Numbered from the stretch's first letter, positions 22,801 to 35,425 are shown. The stretch is 64,000 bases of DNA from Cymbomonas tetramitiformis (GCA_001247695.2 LGRX02034703.1:46549-110548), one strand, 5' to 3'. Notes: generated from the letters alone by a model not told the origin. Program-made: numbers and translations.

Positions 22801-22899
22801 TCTTGAGTTATACGTTTTGATCCTTGACGGAGTCACACGTGTACATGCAATTGTGGCATACGCACCAAAAGAAAAACACATCTATTAGAAACTGCTGAC
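19851..22899. other. unassigned DNA with microsatellites
   Basis: No gene I can support. A frame at 20244-20567 (107 codons, acidic/Ser-Thr-rich) and a 97-codon frame at 21511-21804 are the longest sensible ones, but neither has a recognisable domain. It contains a mixed CA-rich microsatellite (about 21140-21215) and a pyrimidine-rich run of CT and CCCT units (about 22256-22300). Confidence 0.4.
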
Positions 22900-23620
22900 A
22901 TGGCATGCCCCCTTTGAAGGGATTTTGGTGACGGGGCTGAATGACGATTTTCGTTATTAATCGGGAAGTCGCTTTCACGGGACATTCGGAAATGAAGTAT
23001 TGTACAATACTTCGTGTACAGTCCATGCACATCCATAAACTTTCTGAAAGTGCACTATAATGACAACCCCGGCAGGATTTACCCAAATTCTATCAAAACT
23101 GGTTGAAATCAATTATTTCTCATTTTCCCTGAATTATACATTTGGCCGTTTTCAAAAGCAATTGAGTGTTTGCCTTATCGGGCGATTTTCGGGCGCCCCA
23201 CTTCTTTGATGCGGCGCGGTCAACATAAGGTGGTCAAAAGGCTATCTGACCGGTTAAAGTACCAGTATCACTGGTATGGTGTCATCACCTGCCTATATTT
23301 GACTATATTTGACTATACGGTATTTGACTATTTGAGCTGCTTGAGACCTTGAGTTCTTGAGAATTCCCACCCAGAGAATTGTTGACTGTGTTGACATGCG
23401 AGTTCTTCGCATTTATGGAAGCATCAATACGACGGAGACCAGCCCGCGCCCTGTGCACATTCTGTGGCACCTATCCAATTGGCGAGGCCGCATCAGCAAG
23501 CCACCGATTCGGGAACTCCTGTGAATTCCGCACCCGGTTTTTGATGCTCCATAATTTATGAGCAATCATATGTAATTTTTGTCAATTGGCGTTGCCGGGC
23601 AGAAGTGATGTGCATATCCA
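22900..23620. repeat. dispersed repeat family A, copy 2
   Basis: Second diverged copy of the 19165-19850 unit, in the same orientation. The shared GGGCGCCCCACTTC word and the CTTGAG-rich tract are easiest to see (23192-23205 and 23330-23360). Confidence 0.7.
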
Positions 23621-24114
23621 ATGACGAGGTGGTTTGTGTAATCCAGCTTTTAAGTCGAAGCATTGCAGTGGGATTTGGAGTGACGTATGTACTACTTCAA
23701 GTAAGTCAACGGGCATGTGCGATTAATGATTTGATATCCGTTGACGTGCATTTTGAATTGCATCAGTATGTCTTTACACAAACCACTCATCAGCTACAAT
23801 GCGTTCTAACGTTCTTAACGCTGTGTATCAATGTGTATGCATATTCAAATAGTGGCATTGTTGTATATAGGGGTGAAATCAATCAATATACACCCGCACT
23901 TGATATGTTTGCAGTTCTTGGCCTATCAACTTGGCACCACTTCTGTAGGAATTCAGCATCGTGTTGCTGCCACCACACAAGATAATGGAGTGAGAAGCTC
24001 AACGACTTCGTTGCCGGCACAAGTTGATGATGTAGCGGATACATCCGAGGGGTAAGTGCGTACATTCATTGTTGTGTTATTCCACCACGTCGTTTGGTAT
24101 GCACAGTATAAGTG

Positions 24115-24215
24115 CACACACACACACATTTGGGTACATAGTGCAGCTGATCTTTGGCAGTAAGGGTTGTCAAATGCATCGGTCCAAGGATAAGCACACA
24201 AACACACACACTGAA
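24115..24215 (+). repeat. CA-microsatellite-associated dispersed repeat, copy 1
   Basis: The words GTACATAGTGCAGCTGATCT and GGTCCAAGGATAAGCACACA lie here and join a CA-rich run. The same about 70-bp unit recurs at 26166 and, inverted, near 55600, each time beside CA/TG microsatellite DNA. Confidence 0.7.
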
Positions 24216-26165
24216 TATCCGATATGCTTGGCTCAGGCTATTTGGGCATGATGACACGTATGCTAGCAATAGTATATTATACGTTAACAAACATGTATTG
24301 GCAATGTCATGACGAAGAGTATTGCAACCCTATCATGTAGGCGTGCAAAACGAGTACGGTACTTTAACGAATGCCATTTTTGCAATGTGTGCCATCATGC
24401 AGCACTATCCTGATTGCTCAGGCATCTTCGGGAAGGCGGTTTGCTGGGGTCGGATTCCATTCATTCCTTATAGGTTCCTGATAGGCTAGCACGCCGACCT
24501 CATCCATTTTCCCCATCCAGGATGATCGCACCGAGTAGGAGAGCATCGTAGAGGCACATCATGATGGTGGGAGCACAGTTATCACCGCTGGATGAACAAA
24601 GCTAGATGGGACGTGCTAGCATGTCATGCCTTGATTTTTTAATGAAGAATCAAGGTTTGGATCTGCCCCCGGCAAACCTTATTCCCAAACATCCCTGAGC
24701 AATCAGAATGTTCCACTTTCAACACCACCTCATTGTAAGCACTGCAACATGAATTGATTCTTCAGTGAAACCTGAACCCCCTTTAAATATAACTATCGAT
24801 ATGAATGGCATGTGCTTGAAGTATACATAGCTCAGGGACTATGTGTATATCAGGTATGCATCACCGGGACCCATATATTGATAACATGATATAGCATGTG
24901 CACGTTTAGAGCGCTAGCTGGTAATATCTCACCACACACAACACACACATCTTGGGAAATAAGCGCAAGATAGTTAGACAGTGTCGTCGAGTTTGACTGG
25001 ACAAAACTGAAAAGTAGGGAACACATATTGTGTTTGATGCCGTGAGCAACACACACACAGGATTCTGGTCGGGTGGACCAGGCAGACGTGATGGCATCGA
25101 GGCTTTTGGATGAAAGCATGGAAGATGTGCGGCGGGAAGCGCAGCATTTTAGCACTAGGGGGGGTCAAGGGGGGGCACCACCGAGGTGTGATCTGGAGGG
25201 GAGCACACTGACACAGGCGGGCCCAGCCAAGCGGTAACAAGTGTCCAGGATATCTTAGCGGAGTGGGATGACCTCCCATCACCAGGCCCGGAGGGTGGAA
25301 TCTGTACTCAGGAGCAGAGCGAGCCTCGCCGGAGCAAGCAATGGCCTTGGCTGAGGGAGGAATGGCCACTTTGATGGGGGCGAGCAGGCGGCGTGGCCGG
25401 CCTTCTTGAGGGGGCTGTTGGCATGGGGGGGACTATTGATGATGATAATGAGGGAGATGTGGGGAGGAATTTGGGTGGAGTTGACACATGCCGGGCCCCT
25501 CAGAGCCCGAGGGCCCATCCCGGCAGCAATGACCACTTTCAACAGGTTGCACGGCACCATACGGCATCTCATCAGCTTCTGGGCCCATGGGGCGAGGATG
25601 CTGGCCGTGCCGGAACTAACAGTGAGCAGCAGTCGGGAAGGCGACGTCCGGATGGTGAACTATCGGTTGGCCACTGAGAGGGCTGGGAACGCACAGGCAT
25701 ATCGGGGGATGGGACCCCAAGTAGAAACAGCGCAGAACAACAGTGGCGATGGAAGTGTGGAGCGTATTGGTCAGAAAGGGCTTTGGGGTGTGAGTGATGA
25801 GAGGGGGTTGCAGATGCAGTTTGGCAGTGGGCGCGCAAGGTTAGGCGGGACCAACGCAGTCGTTCATTCTCAGCCCCTTGGGACCGCGCTCGGGAACACG
25901 GCACATTTGATGGGTGGGCAAGCGGCCTTGAGGCCAGGATTTGGGGTTGGCAGGGAGCAGGGTGGTGGTGCAGAGCGTAGGATTCATGGTGGGAGCATGT
26001 CTTAGAGGGTGGATGTGAACAGGCGCCAATGACAAAGTAACAGCGCGGTTGCAGAGGCGCTCTAAAGGCTGTGCGAGGCTTAGGGGGTCCCATTCTTCAC
26101 GACAGAGCTCCGGAAATTCTGGACGAGTGTCCTGAACTGTGTGTTGATTCCTTTGATCCCTAATA
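24216..26165. other. unassigned, partly GC-rich region
   Basis: The part from about 25080 to 26010 is GC-rich and has frames of 94-199 codons on the plus strand (for example 25406-26005) and 97-173 on the minus strand. None has a domain I recognise, and frames are open on both strands as expected of GC-rich DNA. It could be an old gene or retroelement fragment. The flanks are AT-rich with no gene seen. Confidence 0.3.
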
Positions 26166-26240
26166 TGGGTACATAGTGCAGCTGATCTCTGGCAGTTAGG
26201 GTTGTCAAATGCATTGGTCCAAGGATAAGCACACACACTC
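26166..26240 (+). repeat. CA-microsatellite-associated dispersed repeat, copy 2
   Basis: Near-identical to the unit at 24115-24215, again ending AAGGATAAGCACACACAC and continuing into CA-rich repeats. Confidence 0.75.
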
Positions 26241-27104
26241 ACAAACACTTACCCATCCACTCGGTCCACACACACACACACTATCTTACACACTTACACA
26301 CTTAGAAACTTACACACTCGGGTGCCGGCACACTCAGGATATTTAATGTATACACCAGTTTATGTTTCTTTATATAACGCTAACACCGCTAGTTATATAC
26401 CACAATACTAATGTTGTGATGCTGTGATGATTGTTCTTTGGTCTGTATCAACAATATCCGTGTCACCATGCAGCACCATTTCACTGGGGAACTTTGGTGA
26501 TGATAGATGTAGATGTGGTTGTATATGGTGTTCGGGAGTATATACACAGACTAAAAGCTCATGCCCGGAGTATATCGCTTTGCAAGAACGTCATGCCCGT
26601 TTTGGCGCAGGTAGTTTGCACTTTGTACATAAAACATCCATGTTCCGGGTAACATTATACGTTTCCACAACATTCTTTGCCCAAGTTGTATCTGTTGTTA
26701 CGGCAGTGTGTGCGTATTGCATGTTGCTGGCGGTGTACACATTTGTGTATATACATTTTTTTATTTACTCCCTGGAGTGCCACGCATGGGTAACAACACT
26801 AACACAGGCGGGCGCACCCACATCAGAGCAGGCCCTGGAACACATCAGGATGGTAACAACCACCATGGGGGGATAAGAAATATATCCGACAAACATGTAA
26901 GGCTAGATGAGGTCCCGAAGATCTCAAAGCAAATGCCAAATGACAAGTGGGCACACCTCAAAAGCTTTCAATCACACACAAAACTCGAAGGTTAAGGTCA
27001 AAGTGGTCCTTACTGCCACAAGGGTAAATATACCAAAAGCAGATCAAGTATATATTAATATAATACTTCAGATATGCAGTATATCAGATATGCACACACA
27101 CACA

Positions 27105-27135
<31 letters not shown>

Positions 27136-27875
27136 AGAACTTGACACTTTGAGGGTACGCTTACAAAACTCTTGTTGAAAGTGAAGTGCAAACCCATGCC
27201 AAAGGCTCTTGTAGATCGAGATGGTGTTGTTTGTTGTGTGACACAATAATATAAACCATGATGTGTATAGTCATATCATTGATATGTCGATACCGTCCTG
27301 AGGTTTTCCAGGGCCCAAGACAATTTTGGGTGCCCCTGTTTGCACGTTGTGTTCCCGTGAGTGGCGTGGCAGGGTGTATATAAAAGTATAGTCATATCAT
27401 TGAAAGATTCGAATTAGTCATCAAGACACCTAGAAGTTACCTATGGCATGATAGCAATAGTCATACGAAGGCAACCTTGATGGCAATTAGGTCATGAGGC
27501 CAATCACAAATTGAAATCACACATTGGTCTAGGCAAAATACAGCCTAGAATTTAATGGTCATTGTTATGACAATAAATACATAATATAAGCAATGGAAAT
27601 AAGCACCTACACACCATAAATACATTAAATAAAGATTTTGGTGTTATTCTGCCAACCCAAAGAATCCCACTCATCATAAAGAAACCTCGGGATGGGATGC
27701 AATCAATCAGGTATAGCATATGGTATGCAGATCCAATGGTGGTAAAGTATGTAAGGACTATACCCGCGCCAATAGTGTGAATGCAAGTACCCATGTCCAA
27801 CGGAGTTCTGCCCTCACTCTTAGAATATTTTACATGTCAGATGTTGTGAAAGAAACAACATGAAATCAAGTAAAG
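26230..27875 (+). repeat. segmental duplication, copy A
   Basis: Collinear with 28737-29939 plus 31634-31890. It starts in CACAC/TTACA-rich sequence, runs through a frame at 26424-26876 (150 codons, hydrophobic, no family recognised), a CT microsatellite (about 27091-27135), and ends at GAAATCAAGTAAA. Compared with copy B it has an extra segment near 27275-27390 and lacks the TTAA-flanked insertion. Confidence 0.85.
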
Positions 27876-27877
27876 TC

Positions 27878-28129
27878 GCTCAAGTCGACTTCGTACCCAC
27901 TCTTGCGCAACAACTGTTGCATCAGCTGCACACTCCGCGCAACAGTCGAAGTTGCCTTCGAGGAGATGACCGTCTTGTCATCTACCAAAGCCCCTTGGAG
28001 CAACACGCACGAGAACAGACGAAGTGTGCCCCGGTGGATATCTAGGGGCTTCGAGAAGAAGTAAACATTCGGCTTGTCCTCGCTTCCGAGCACTCCTCCC
28101 GTATGGGCGGGGCGGACGCTGGAGGGCAT
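27878..28129 (-). pseudogene. gene fragment, minus-strand copy
   Basis: A minus-strand frame of about 80 codons reads DKPNVYFFSKPLDIHRGTLR, then LFSCVLLQGALVDDKTVISS, and ends in SGYEVDLSDFT. It is a partial duplicate of the plus-strand fragment in the same element. The conserved reading suggests capture of a real exon, but the product is unknown. Confidence 0.45.
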
Positions 28130-28736
28130 GCCATGGAGCGCGCCTTCCAGTACAAGCTACGCCCCTTCAATGTGGAGAAACAGGTCGTCCAACGGTGGAG
28201 ACTCTCCTTGCGTTGTCTCCGCCACAATCAGAGTCTCGAATACCTCCCGGGACTCCTGCCCGGCACGCGCCTCAAGGACAAGCCGGATGTTTACTTTTTC
28301 TTGAAACCCCTAGAGATCCACCGGGGCACACTTCGTCTGTTCTCGTGCCTGTTGCTCCAAGGGGCTTCGGTAGATGACAAGACGGTCATCTAGCATTTGA
28401 AACGATCAACCTGACTTGTACAGTAGATTCGTCACTACCATTAATGGAATCTATCAACCAGCGTGAATCGCCATTGTAGTCTTGCATGCCCTGCCCGCGC
28501 CAGGTAAAGCGTAGCGTATGTATGCCGATGGTATCGCCCGGTGTGCATGCAAGTCGCGGTCCGTGTAATATCGGATGCCTCTGTTGCTTGGCACATGCCA
28601 GTCGCTTTGTGGTAAGCCAGAGTGTAATTAAAATGACAAGACGGTCATCTCCTCGAAGGCAAATTTGACCGTTGCGCGAAGTGTGCAGCTGGTGCAACAG
28701 TTGTCGCGCAAGAGTGGGTACGAAGTCGACTTGAGC
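28103..28736 (+). pseudogene. gene fragment, plus-strand copy, split by an insertion
   Basis: The frame from 28103 encodes RAFQYKLRPFNVEKQVVQRW, then KDKPDVYFFLKPLEIHRGTL and LFSCLLLQGASVDDKTVI, and hits a stop at the insertion boundary. After the 241-bp insert the same protein resumes as DKTVISSKANLTVARSVQ and ends SGYEVDLS. The longer 5' part lacks a counterpart in the minus copy, so this is the fuller fragment. I do not recognise the family. Confidence 0.5.
28392..28632 (-). mobile_element. 241-bp insertion with 18-bp direct repeats
   Basis: ATGACAAGACGGTCATCT occurs at 28374-28391 and again at 28633-28650 and flanks the insert like a long target-site duplication. The insert ends in A-rich TAATTAAA and interrupts the gene fragment. 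Its minus strand is open and reads QDYNGDSRWLIDSINGSDES, so it may carry a captured exon. A retroposed origin fits but is unproven. Confidence 0.6.
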
Positions 28737-29943
28737 ACACACACTCACACCTATCCATCCACTTACACTTACACTTACACACTTACACACTTAGAAACTT
28801 ACACACTCGGGTGCCGGCACACTCAGGATATTTAATGTATACATCAGTTTATGTTTCTTTATATAACGCTAACACCGCTATATACCACAATACTAATGTT
28901 GTGATGCTGTGATGATTGTTCTTTGGTCTGTATCAACAAGATCCGTGTCACCCTGCAGCACCATTTCACTGGGGAACATTGGTGATGATATATGTAGATG
29001 TGGTTATATATGACGTTTGGGAGTATATACACAGACTAAAAGCTCATGCCCGGAGTATATCGCTTTGCAAGAACGTCATGCCCGTTTTGGCGCAGGTAGT
29101 TTGCACTTTGTGCATAAAACATCCATGTTCCGGGTAACATTATACGTTTCCACAACATTCTTTGCCCAAGTTGTATCTGTTGTTACGGCAGTGTGTGCGT
29201 ATTGCATGTTGCTGGCGGTGTACACATTTGTGTATATACATTTTTTTATTTACTCCCTGGAGTGCCACGCATGGGTAACAACACTAACACATGGGTACCC
29301 GCATCAGAGCAGGCCCTGGAACACATCAGGATGGTAACAGCCACCATGGGGGGATAAGAAGTATATCCGACAAACATGTAAGGCTAGATGAGGTCCCAAC
29401 GATCTCAGAACAAATGACAAGTGGGCACACCTCAAAAGCTTTCAATCACACACAAAACTCGAAGGTTAAGGTCAAAGCAGTCCTTACTACCACAAGAGTA
29501 AATATGCGAACAGTTTACCAAGTATACTAATACAATACTTCAGATATGCAGTATATCAGATATGCACTCTCTCTCACACACACAACTTGACACTTTGAGG
29601 GTGCGCTTACAGAACTCTTGTTGAAAGTGAAATGCAAACCCATGCCAAAGGCTCTTATATATCGAGATGGTGTTGTGTGACACAATAATATAAATCATGA
29701 TGTGTATAGTCATATCATTGAAAGAATCAAATTAGTCATCAAGACACCTAGAAGTTACCTATGACATGATAGCAATAGTCATACGAAGGCAACCTTGATG
29801 ATAATTTTGAAGTCATATGAGGCCAATCACAAATTGAAATCACACATTGGTCTAGGCAAAATACAGCCTAAAAAATTAATGGTCACTGTAATGACAATAA
29901 ATACATAATATACGCAAGGGAATAAATGAGCACACACCATTAA

Positions 29944-31629
29944 CCCCTATGGAGCGGATGGAATTTTTTGCCAAAAGCACCAGTTTCGCAAATGTGCCGT
30001 TTTCACGGTATATGGTACCGTGGTAAGTGCGGGTGATTCGTTACATGTTCCATAACTCCTATAAAGTGATTTTGATCTATGAAATACATGATCGCATGAT
30101 ATATACAACGATATATCGGTGATATACAAGCCAAAAAACACGTTTTTCAGGAATCAAAAGTGTCAAAAATCAGTTCTCACAACCGCTTATTCGAGTATTA
30201 GGTCGCCCCTCGACCATAAAACAATCGCCTTTACTAATGCCCTGAAATTGGTAATGGTAGCTGTAATTAAACGCACCAATACATCGAAATATTCAAGCAA
30301 TAAGGTGAAAAAAACATAAAAAAACAACGAAAAAACATCATTTGTCAAATGTTTTCCATACTTAAGGCCGCATTGTGTGTTTTCGGGGGACATCGACTGT
30401 TGGGAAAGTAAGTATTGCCCATATGAGGTGCATGGTCAATTTATATGATAGTGGTCACCGAACCAACAAATCCTCGTCGATGAATGGCATCCACACCTCG
30501 ATTTTGCACACTTTAACCCCTAAGGGGCGGATGGAATTTCTTGCAAAAAAACGGTGTTTTGGGGATTGTAGGCATTGTCGCGTATCGCGGACATCGATGT
30601 GCATTCACGTTATCATGTATGCTGTGTATGACCACCATGTAACTTTAAGAGCGCCATAACATGCATCCGTGCACCATATATATTCAGATTTTCGGCATAT
30701 CCAACCCAGTTTTCATGATTTTGGGACATGTAAAATTTCTCCAATCTCCTATTACAACTTGCATTTCGACTTCGTTGGGTGACTATCGTCATGAAAACTT
30801 GGGGATTGGTCACATGAACATATTCCCACCCGGTAGCGCACCTGTATACCGGCAAATATACCGACTATGAGCAAAAACGCCCCCCAAAACACCAAAAAAA
30901 CACCCAAAAAACACTTAATTGTAAATGTTTTCCATACTTAAGGAATGCTTTCCCATACTTAAGCGCAATTGAAGGCGATTGCTTCCTATTTGTGGGGATA
31001 TATAGCATGTGTCATGCAAACAACCATGCAGGGGACGCTAGTGGACATTGGGCACGCGACATGCCTTCACAACTCCACCCAATTGGGCGGGATCGTCGGG
31101 TGTAAGCCTTGATTTCGTATATTTTAAGACAAAATTCAAGCTCTAAAAGGCAAGTTTTCAAGAATTGCCGTAATTGAAAATGTTGCTATGTGAGATATAT
31201 GTCCTATATGGACTACCCATCCCAGTGATTAGTCATTTGCGACATACACACAGGTAGGTGCACGCGCCTTGGAATGCATATTTCGGCAAGCCAAGGGCAT
31301 GTAGAACCACTTGGATGCACATTCTCACAATCGAATCCGTCCGTATACGGTACAAACCGCCCCTTAGGGGTTAAGATACTTTTGACCCAAATTTCATGCC
31401 TAGAAATAAGCAACTTTGGGGATTTTGCTACAACAAAATTGCCCTTGGGTGAGACATATATACTAAGTATATGTGTAGAATAAATTGTTGAGTATTAGAT
31501 ATACCTATTGCAACGGGTGTGCAAAGCTTGTATGGCCGATTCCGACAAGTGCTATCGGGCTGAGAAATGAATCCAAGCTTAGAGTTTGAAGTGGTTGTAC
31601 CGTATACGGTACAAACCGCTCCATAGGGG
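29944..31629. mobile_element. outer TTAA-flanked TIR element, piggyBac-like
   Basis: CCCCTATGGAGCGG at the left end and its exact complement CCGCTCCATAGGGG at the right, flanked by TTAA at 29940-29943 and 31630-31633. TTAA target duplication with a C-rich terminus is the hallmark of the piggyBac superfamily. No transposase frame is visible, so it is non-autonomous. Copy A of the surrounding duplication shows the locus without the insert. It contains a related element nested inside. Confidence 0.85.
30517..31370. mobile_element. inner nested TTAA-flanked TIR element
   Basis: CCCCTAAGGGGCGG and its exact complement bound 854 bp, with TTAA at 30513-30516 and 31371-31374. The sequence just inside the left end (ATGGAATTTCTTGCAAAAA) is close to that of the outer element (ATGGAATTTTTTGCC), so they are one family. 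Just inside the right ends both have a CCGTATACGG palindrome. No transposase. Confidence 0.85.
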
Positions 31630-31890
31630 TTAATAAATCAAATAAAGATTTTGTTGTTATAAATTCTGCCAACCAAAAGAATCCCACCTATCATAAAGAA
31701 ACCTCAGGATGGGATGCAATCAATAACCTTGGTATAGCATATGGTATGCAGATCCAATGGTGGTAAAGTATGTAAGGACTACACGCACCAATAGTGTGAA
31801 TGCAAGTACCCATGTCTAAACAACGGAGTTCTGCCCTCACGCTTAGAATATGTTTACATGTCAGATGTTGTGAAAAAACAACGTGAAATC

Positions 31891-34340
31891 AAGTAAATGA
31901 GGTTAAATCAAACCAAAAGTAATGAGAAACAACAGCTCTAAGATCTAAATGATCTGATGTGTGCCTTAATGAACTGAAAAATCCGCGCACGTTTATGAGC
32001 CCGCGCACGTTCACGGCACATTTGACGGTGAAACTCGTGATGAGAGACCAATCGATTCCCAACATTGTTTTCAAAAGATAACCAACACATATTGCATGTC
32101 GTTTTAAAGTCATGAAGAATTAGTGCGATCGATCCACCATAAAGCATGTGTATACACGCTGCCACACCATGTAAGGGATCACAACATGTAAAATACACCA
32201 TAACGCATGTGAATCAAAATATCCAGGTTTAAAGCCATGGGAAAATATAAGAGTATATGCGTAAGCAACGAATGAGAAAGGATCCCAAGCATGTTCATCA
32301 AACAACAAAGAAGCATAGTAGAACCCAACAAAAGCAGGATCACAAGCAATATCCGAAGCATTACCATCAGAATGCATACATTGAAGCATGTTCAAGTTAT
32401 GATTCCTATAAGGATGTTCAACATTAATAGCCAAGTGACTAGCAACACTACGCCCAACACCTTTAAATACCAAGATGTGGATCTATTTATCAAAGGCGTG
32501 AACGAGTTGATGTAATCGACATCTGTCCGGTTTCGTTTAGAAATCGAGCAAGAGCAAATCGGGGAATCGGTGGAAACCCTAGGGGGTGGAGAAGATGGCC
32601 TGGAATCAGCCCGTCACAGCACACAGATGGTGACTCCCAGGGGTGTGTGGCACCCATGGACGAGTACCTCGGTGAGACCTCGTAAATTTCAATTGCTAGT
32701 GCGCAATACACTCTTCTATTCTGATTAGCCGTCCAAGTGTCCCCCCTCCCCCCTCCCCCTCTCCTCCCACTCCCACCCTCCCTCCCAACTCCCCACAAAG
32801 GCCCTCCTTCGAGGGGTTGAGGTCGAGGTCGAGGTCGAGGTCGATGTTGAGATTGAGATCGAGGTGGAGATTGATGATCGAATCGCGACTACGCACTTGC
32901 TTTGACGAAGGGTTTGGTGAGGGGCTTAGTGAGGGGGGCGTGTCCATTATTTTGTATGACCCACTTACCAACTTATGGACCAACACGTTATAATATATAT
33001 AATATGGCCTGGCTAGGCGCATCCCGTGGATTTCACCCACCATGGATAATTGCCGGTAGCTCCCAATATGAGCCTGTGCCACCTTAATCGAACCTATTTT
33101 CCCTGAAATATATAATTCCAGGTTGGATCCTTCGTGGTGGGCTGCCTAAATTAGTTTGAGGGATTTCGGGTCGGAAAACTCGGGCAGTCGGCAGTGATGA
33201 ACTATCATATAAAAACACGTATATGTTTCTTTTTCTTTTCCGAGACCGGGATCTGCTGTCCCTCTCGGTCGACTTTGATCATGATGATGCCGTTTTTGAG
33301 GTTGTAGTACCCAGAATGCACGTCGCCGACACAGGGAAAAAGCGAACGATTAGGAATCATTATAACCACCTATATCATTGAGATGCACTGAAATTACAAT
33401 TTGCCAACATCCCCGACCGACACCAAATCGCATGCAATACAAGCCTTTGCGGATATTGCTGTGTCACTACACATGGATGCAATTGTGACTGCATGCCGGT
33501 ATGCGCATCGATGGTTCCTAAGTGTGTAATTGACGTGTTGGGTGTGTGGGTGTGTGTGTGTGTGTGTGTGTGTATGTGCCCACAGGTGGCATCAAAAGCT
33601 GCAGGGTTCTATGCTGGATTCACTTGTGGCTTGATATAGATATGTCATCATGAATTGGTCCGGCGTGAATGTTGACATATTGCTGCAATAATATCATACT
33701 TCTATAACACAGTGTGAATGTCACGACATGTCGCTCACTGCCAATCGATAAGTCTCTCGAATATGCAAGAGGACGGGTCATACTTGTAAGAAAAAGGTTT
33801 CTCCCGCTATTTGAAGGATAAAGTAAACATACACCGTTCTGCTGAGTAAGTTGTATTTTAGAATAATAATATGGTAGCCGGTATCTAGGTTGATATCGCT
33901 TTTATCTTACATGCGCCACGTTGCCAATATTGATTCTTCTAGACTTGCATACAATCATGATTCTTATGGTTTTATGTTGTTTGGAGTGGGATCTAGTTGA
34001 TGATATGCTTTGGTTGCAATATGTTGTTGTGTAGTGTTTTACTCTCTGGTATGAGCTAGGGTGGTCACGGTGTGGTTTCGGCTCGAGTAGATGGAGAAGG
34101 AGATGGGTGTGGATAAGAGACTGAAGCCTGCAAATATATGCCAAAAGGTGAGAAAACCCTCATTTTCTGGGTCATTAGGATTGACCCAGACCGCTGTTTA
34201 GGGGTTAATCTGCCGTTGCTGCTTAGCTCCATCCCAACATGCAGAAAGCGTTTGCCTTGCTCACAGACACGCAACAGTTCAACGGGAATGTGCTAAGACC
34301 ATTGTCCATCACGTTTGACAGTGGCTGCAGTTGTCGCGGT
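31891..34340. other. unassigned DNA
   Basis: No gene seen. It contains a long pyrimidine-rich tract (about 32740-32800), six-base GAGGTC repeats (32818-32850) and a TG microsatellite (about 33541-33572). CCGCTGTTTAGGGGTTAA at about 34190-34208 resembles the right end of the TTAA elements, and ACCCTAGGGGGTGGAG near 32577 resembles a degraded left end. Confidence 0.4.
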
Positions 34341-34985
34341 CCTCCCTCATGAGTAAGTAAGTAAAGGGAATGCTGATGAGGAACTCCTACAACCTATCTC
34401 AGCAGCTGCGAGGTCTCCTCCTTTACGGACGCACACCCCTAGTGGTGCCGCCGGCTTTCAGTGCATCTTCAGCGCTGCCGTCTGCGGGCATGCCTCCTTC
34501 GATGCCGGTTGCGGGCGCGCCTCCAGCTCTGCCGGTTGTAGGCAGCCCCCAACACCGCCAACGCTTCGGGTGTTGCCGGCCGTGTGTGCGCTTTGGGCGC
34601 TGCTGGGCGTGGACACACTGCCAGCTGTCAGCGCGCTTCTAGCACTGCCGCGGTTGTGGATGCACCGGCTCCAGCGTCGCCAGCTATGTGGCATGTGTGT
34701 TTGACTCCCTCTCTGTCAGGTGGAGCAGGGCTCTGCCCGGTGCACGAAGCTTCTAGGCTAGTTCTAGTAGGGTTCAGTTGCTGTCCCGACCTAGGCCTAC
34801 GCAACCAGGACTCCGGCTGGTTCCTAGAAGCTGTTGTGAAGGACTCCGGCTTCACAACTTCCCCTGAATCGTGCACTCTTCGGAGTCAGTGCCGCTCAAT
34901 CTGCGAAGCAGCCGCTCACCCGACAGATCTAGTAGGCACCCAAAGCCACACGTGAGGGGAAGGAATGTGCAAAGGAGCGTGCCGT
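34341..34985. other. region with degenerate GCC/GGG-rich short repeats
   Basis: GCTGCCGG, GTTGCGGGC and GCCTCC words recur at roughly 40-bp steps between 34440 and 34640. Frames are open on both strands with low-complexity composition. No gene is supported. Confidence 0.35.
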
Positions 34986-34989
34986 CACC

Positions 34990-35425
34990 TCATGAGAGCG
35001 CTTTCGCTGCCTCCGCGAATGCAGCCGGAAGGGTGAGCCGCTGCTCGTCGTCCAGCTCGCAATACCTCTCGTAGCAGTTGGACTTCCACTCCCCCTGCAG
35101 CTCAATGTAGAGCCAGTCCACTTGCAGGCGCAAAGCCGTTGTGGTTCCCCCCCGCCGCAGCGAGTGCCCGGCATACCTGGCCGGGTCCAGGCCCACCTGC
35201 CCCGCGAGCTCTTTCAGGCCCGCCACCAGCGCCACATGCGTCATCGGCACCCGCCCCCCCCGCTTACCCTTCCTTTCCATCTGGAAGAGGGGCGCCTCCT
35301 CTGGCATGTCCCCCGTGGCGAGCATGAGCCTCCGCATCGGTACTGCGACGACACCGGAGTCACGCGCCATCCCGTGGATGCGGGGTGGAAGGCGGCTGCA
35401 CCTCAGTGGTAAAATTTTGGCTTAA
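34990..35425 (-). pseudogene. C-terminal fragment of a tyrosine recombinase
   Basis: The minus frame contains AGHSLRRGG (catalytic His-x-x-Arg box), then GEWKS and CYERYCELDD, which align in spacing with the conserved H/W and nucleophilic Tyr of tyrosine recombinases. Upstream is PLFQMERKGKRGGRVPMTHV, typical of the same domain. In eukaryotes such sequences usually belong to DIRS-type retrotransposons or Cryptons, where the enzyme integrates a circular DNA intermediate by strand exchange. Only about the last 130 residues are present. DIRS fragments at 44.5-45.9 kb on the same strand suggest a related source. Confidence 0.7.

Larger units (their letters stand above)
27878..28736. mobile_element. 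foldback element carrying inverted gene fragments
   Basis: Lies exactly between the two segmental-duplication copies. Its ends are inverted: GCTCAAGTCGACTTCGTACC on the left, and its complement ending GACTTGAGC on the right. A second inner pair covers about 27980-28080 and 28268-28390. Both arms encode the same peptide, in opposite directions, with FKPLEIHRGTLRLFSC-like and DDKTVISSKA blocks. The family is not recognised. No transposase is present. Confidence 0.75.
28737..31890 (+). repeat. segmental duplication, copy B, with a 1.7-kb insertion
   Basis: Matches copy A from the CACAC-rich start to GAAATCAAGTAAA. Between 29940 and 31633 it carries the TTAA-flanked element that copy A lacks. 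The frame corresponding to 26424-26876 is present but shorter (29017-29337) because of a small deletion. Confidence 0.85.
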
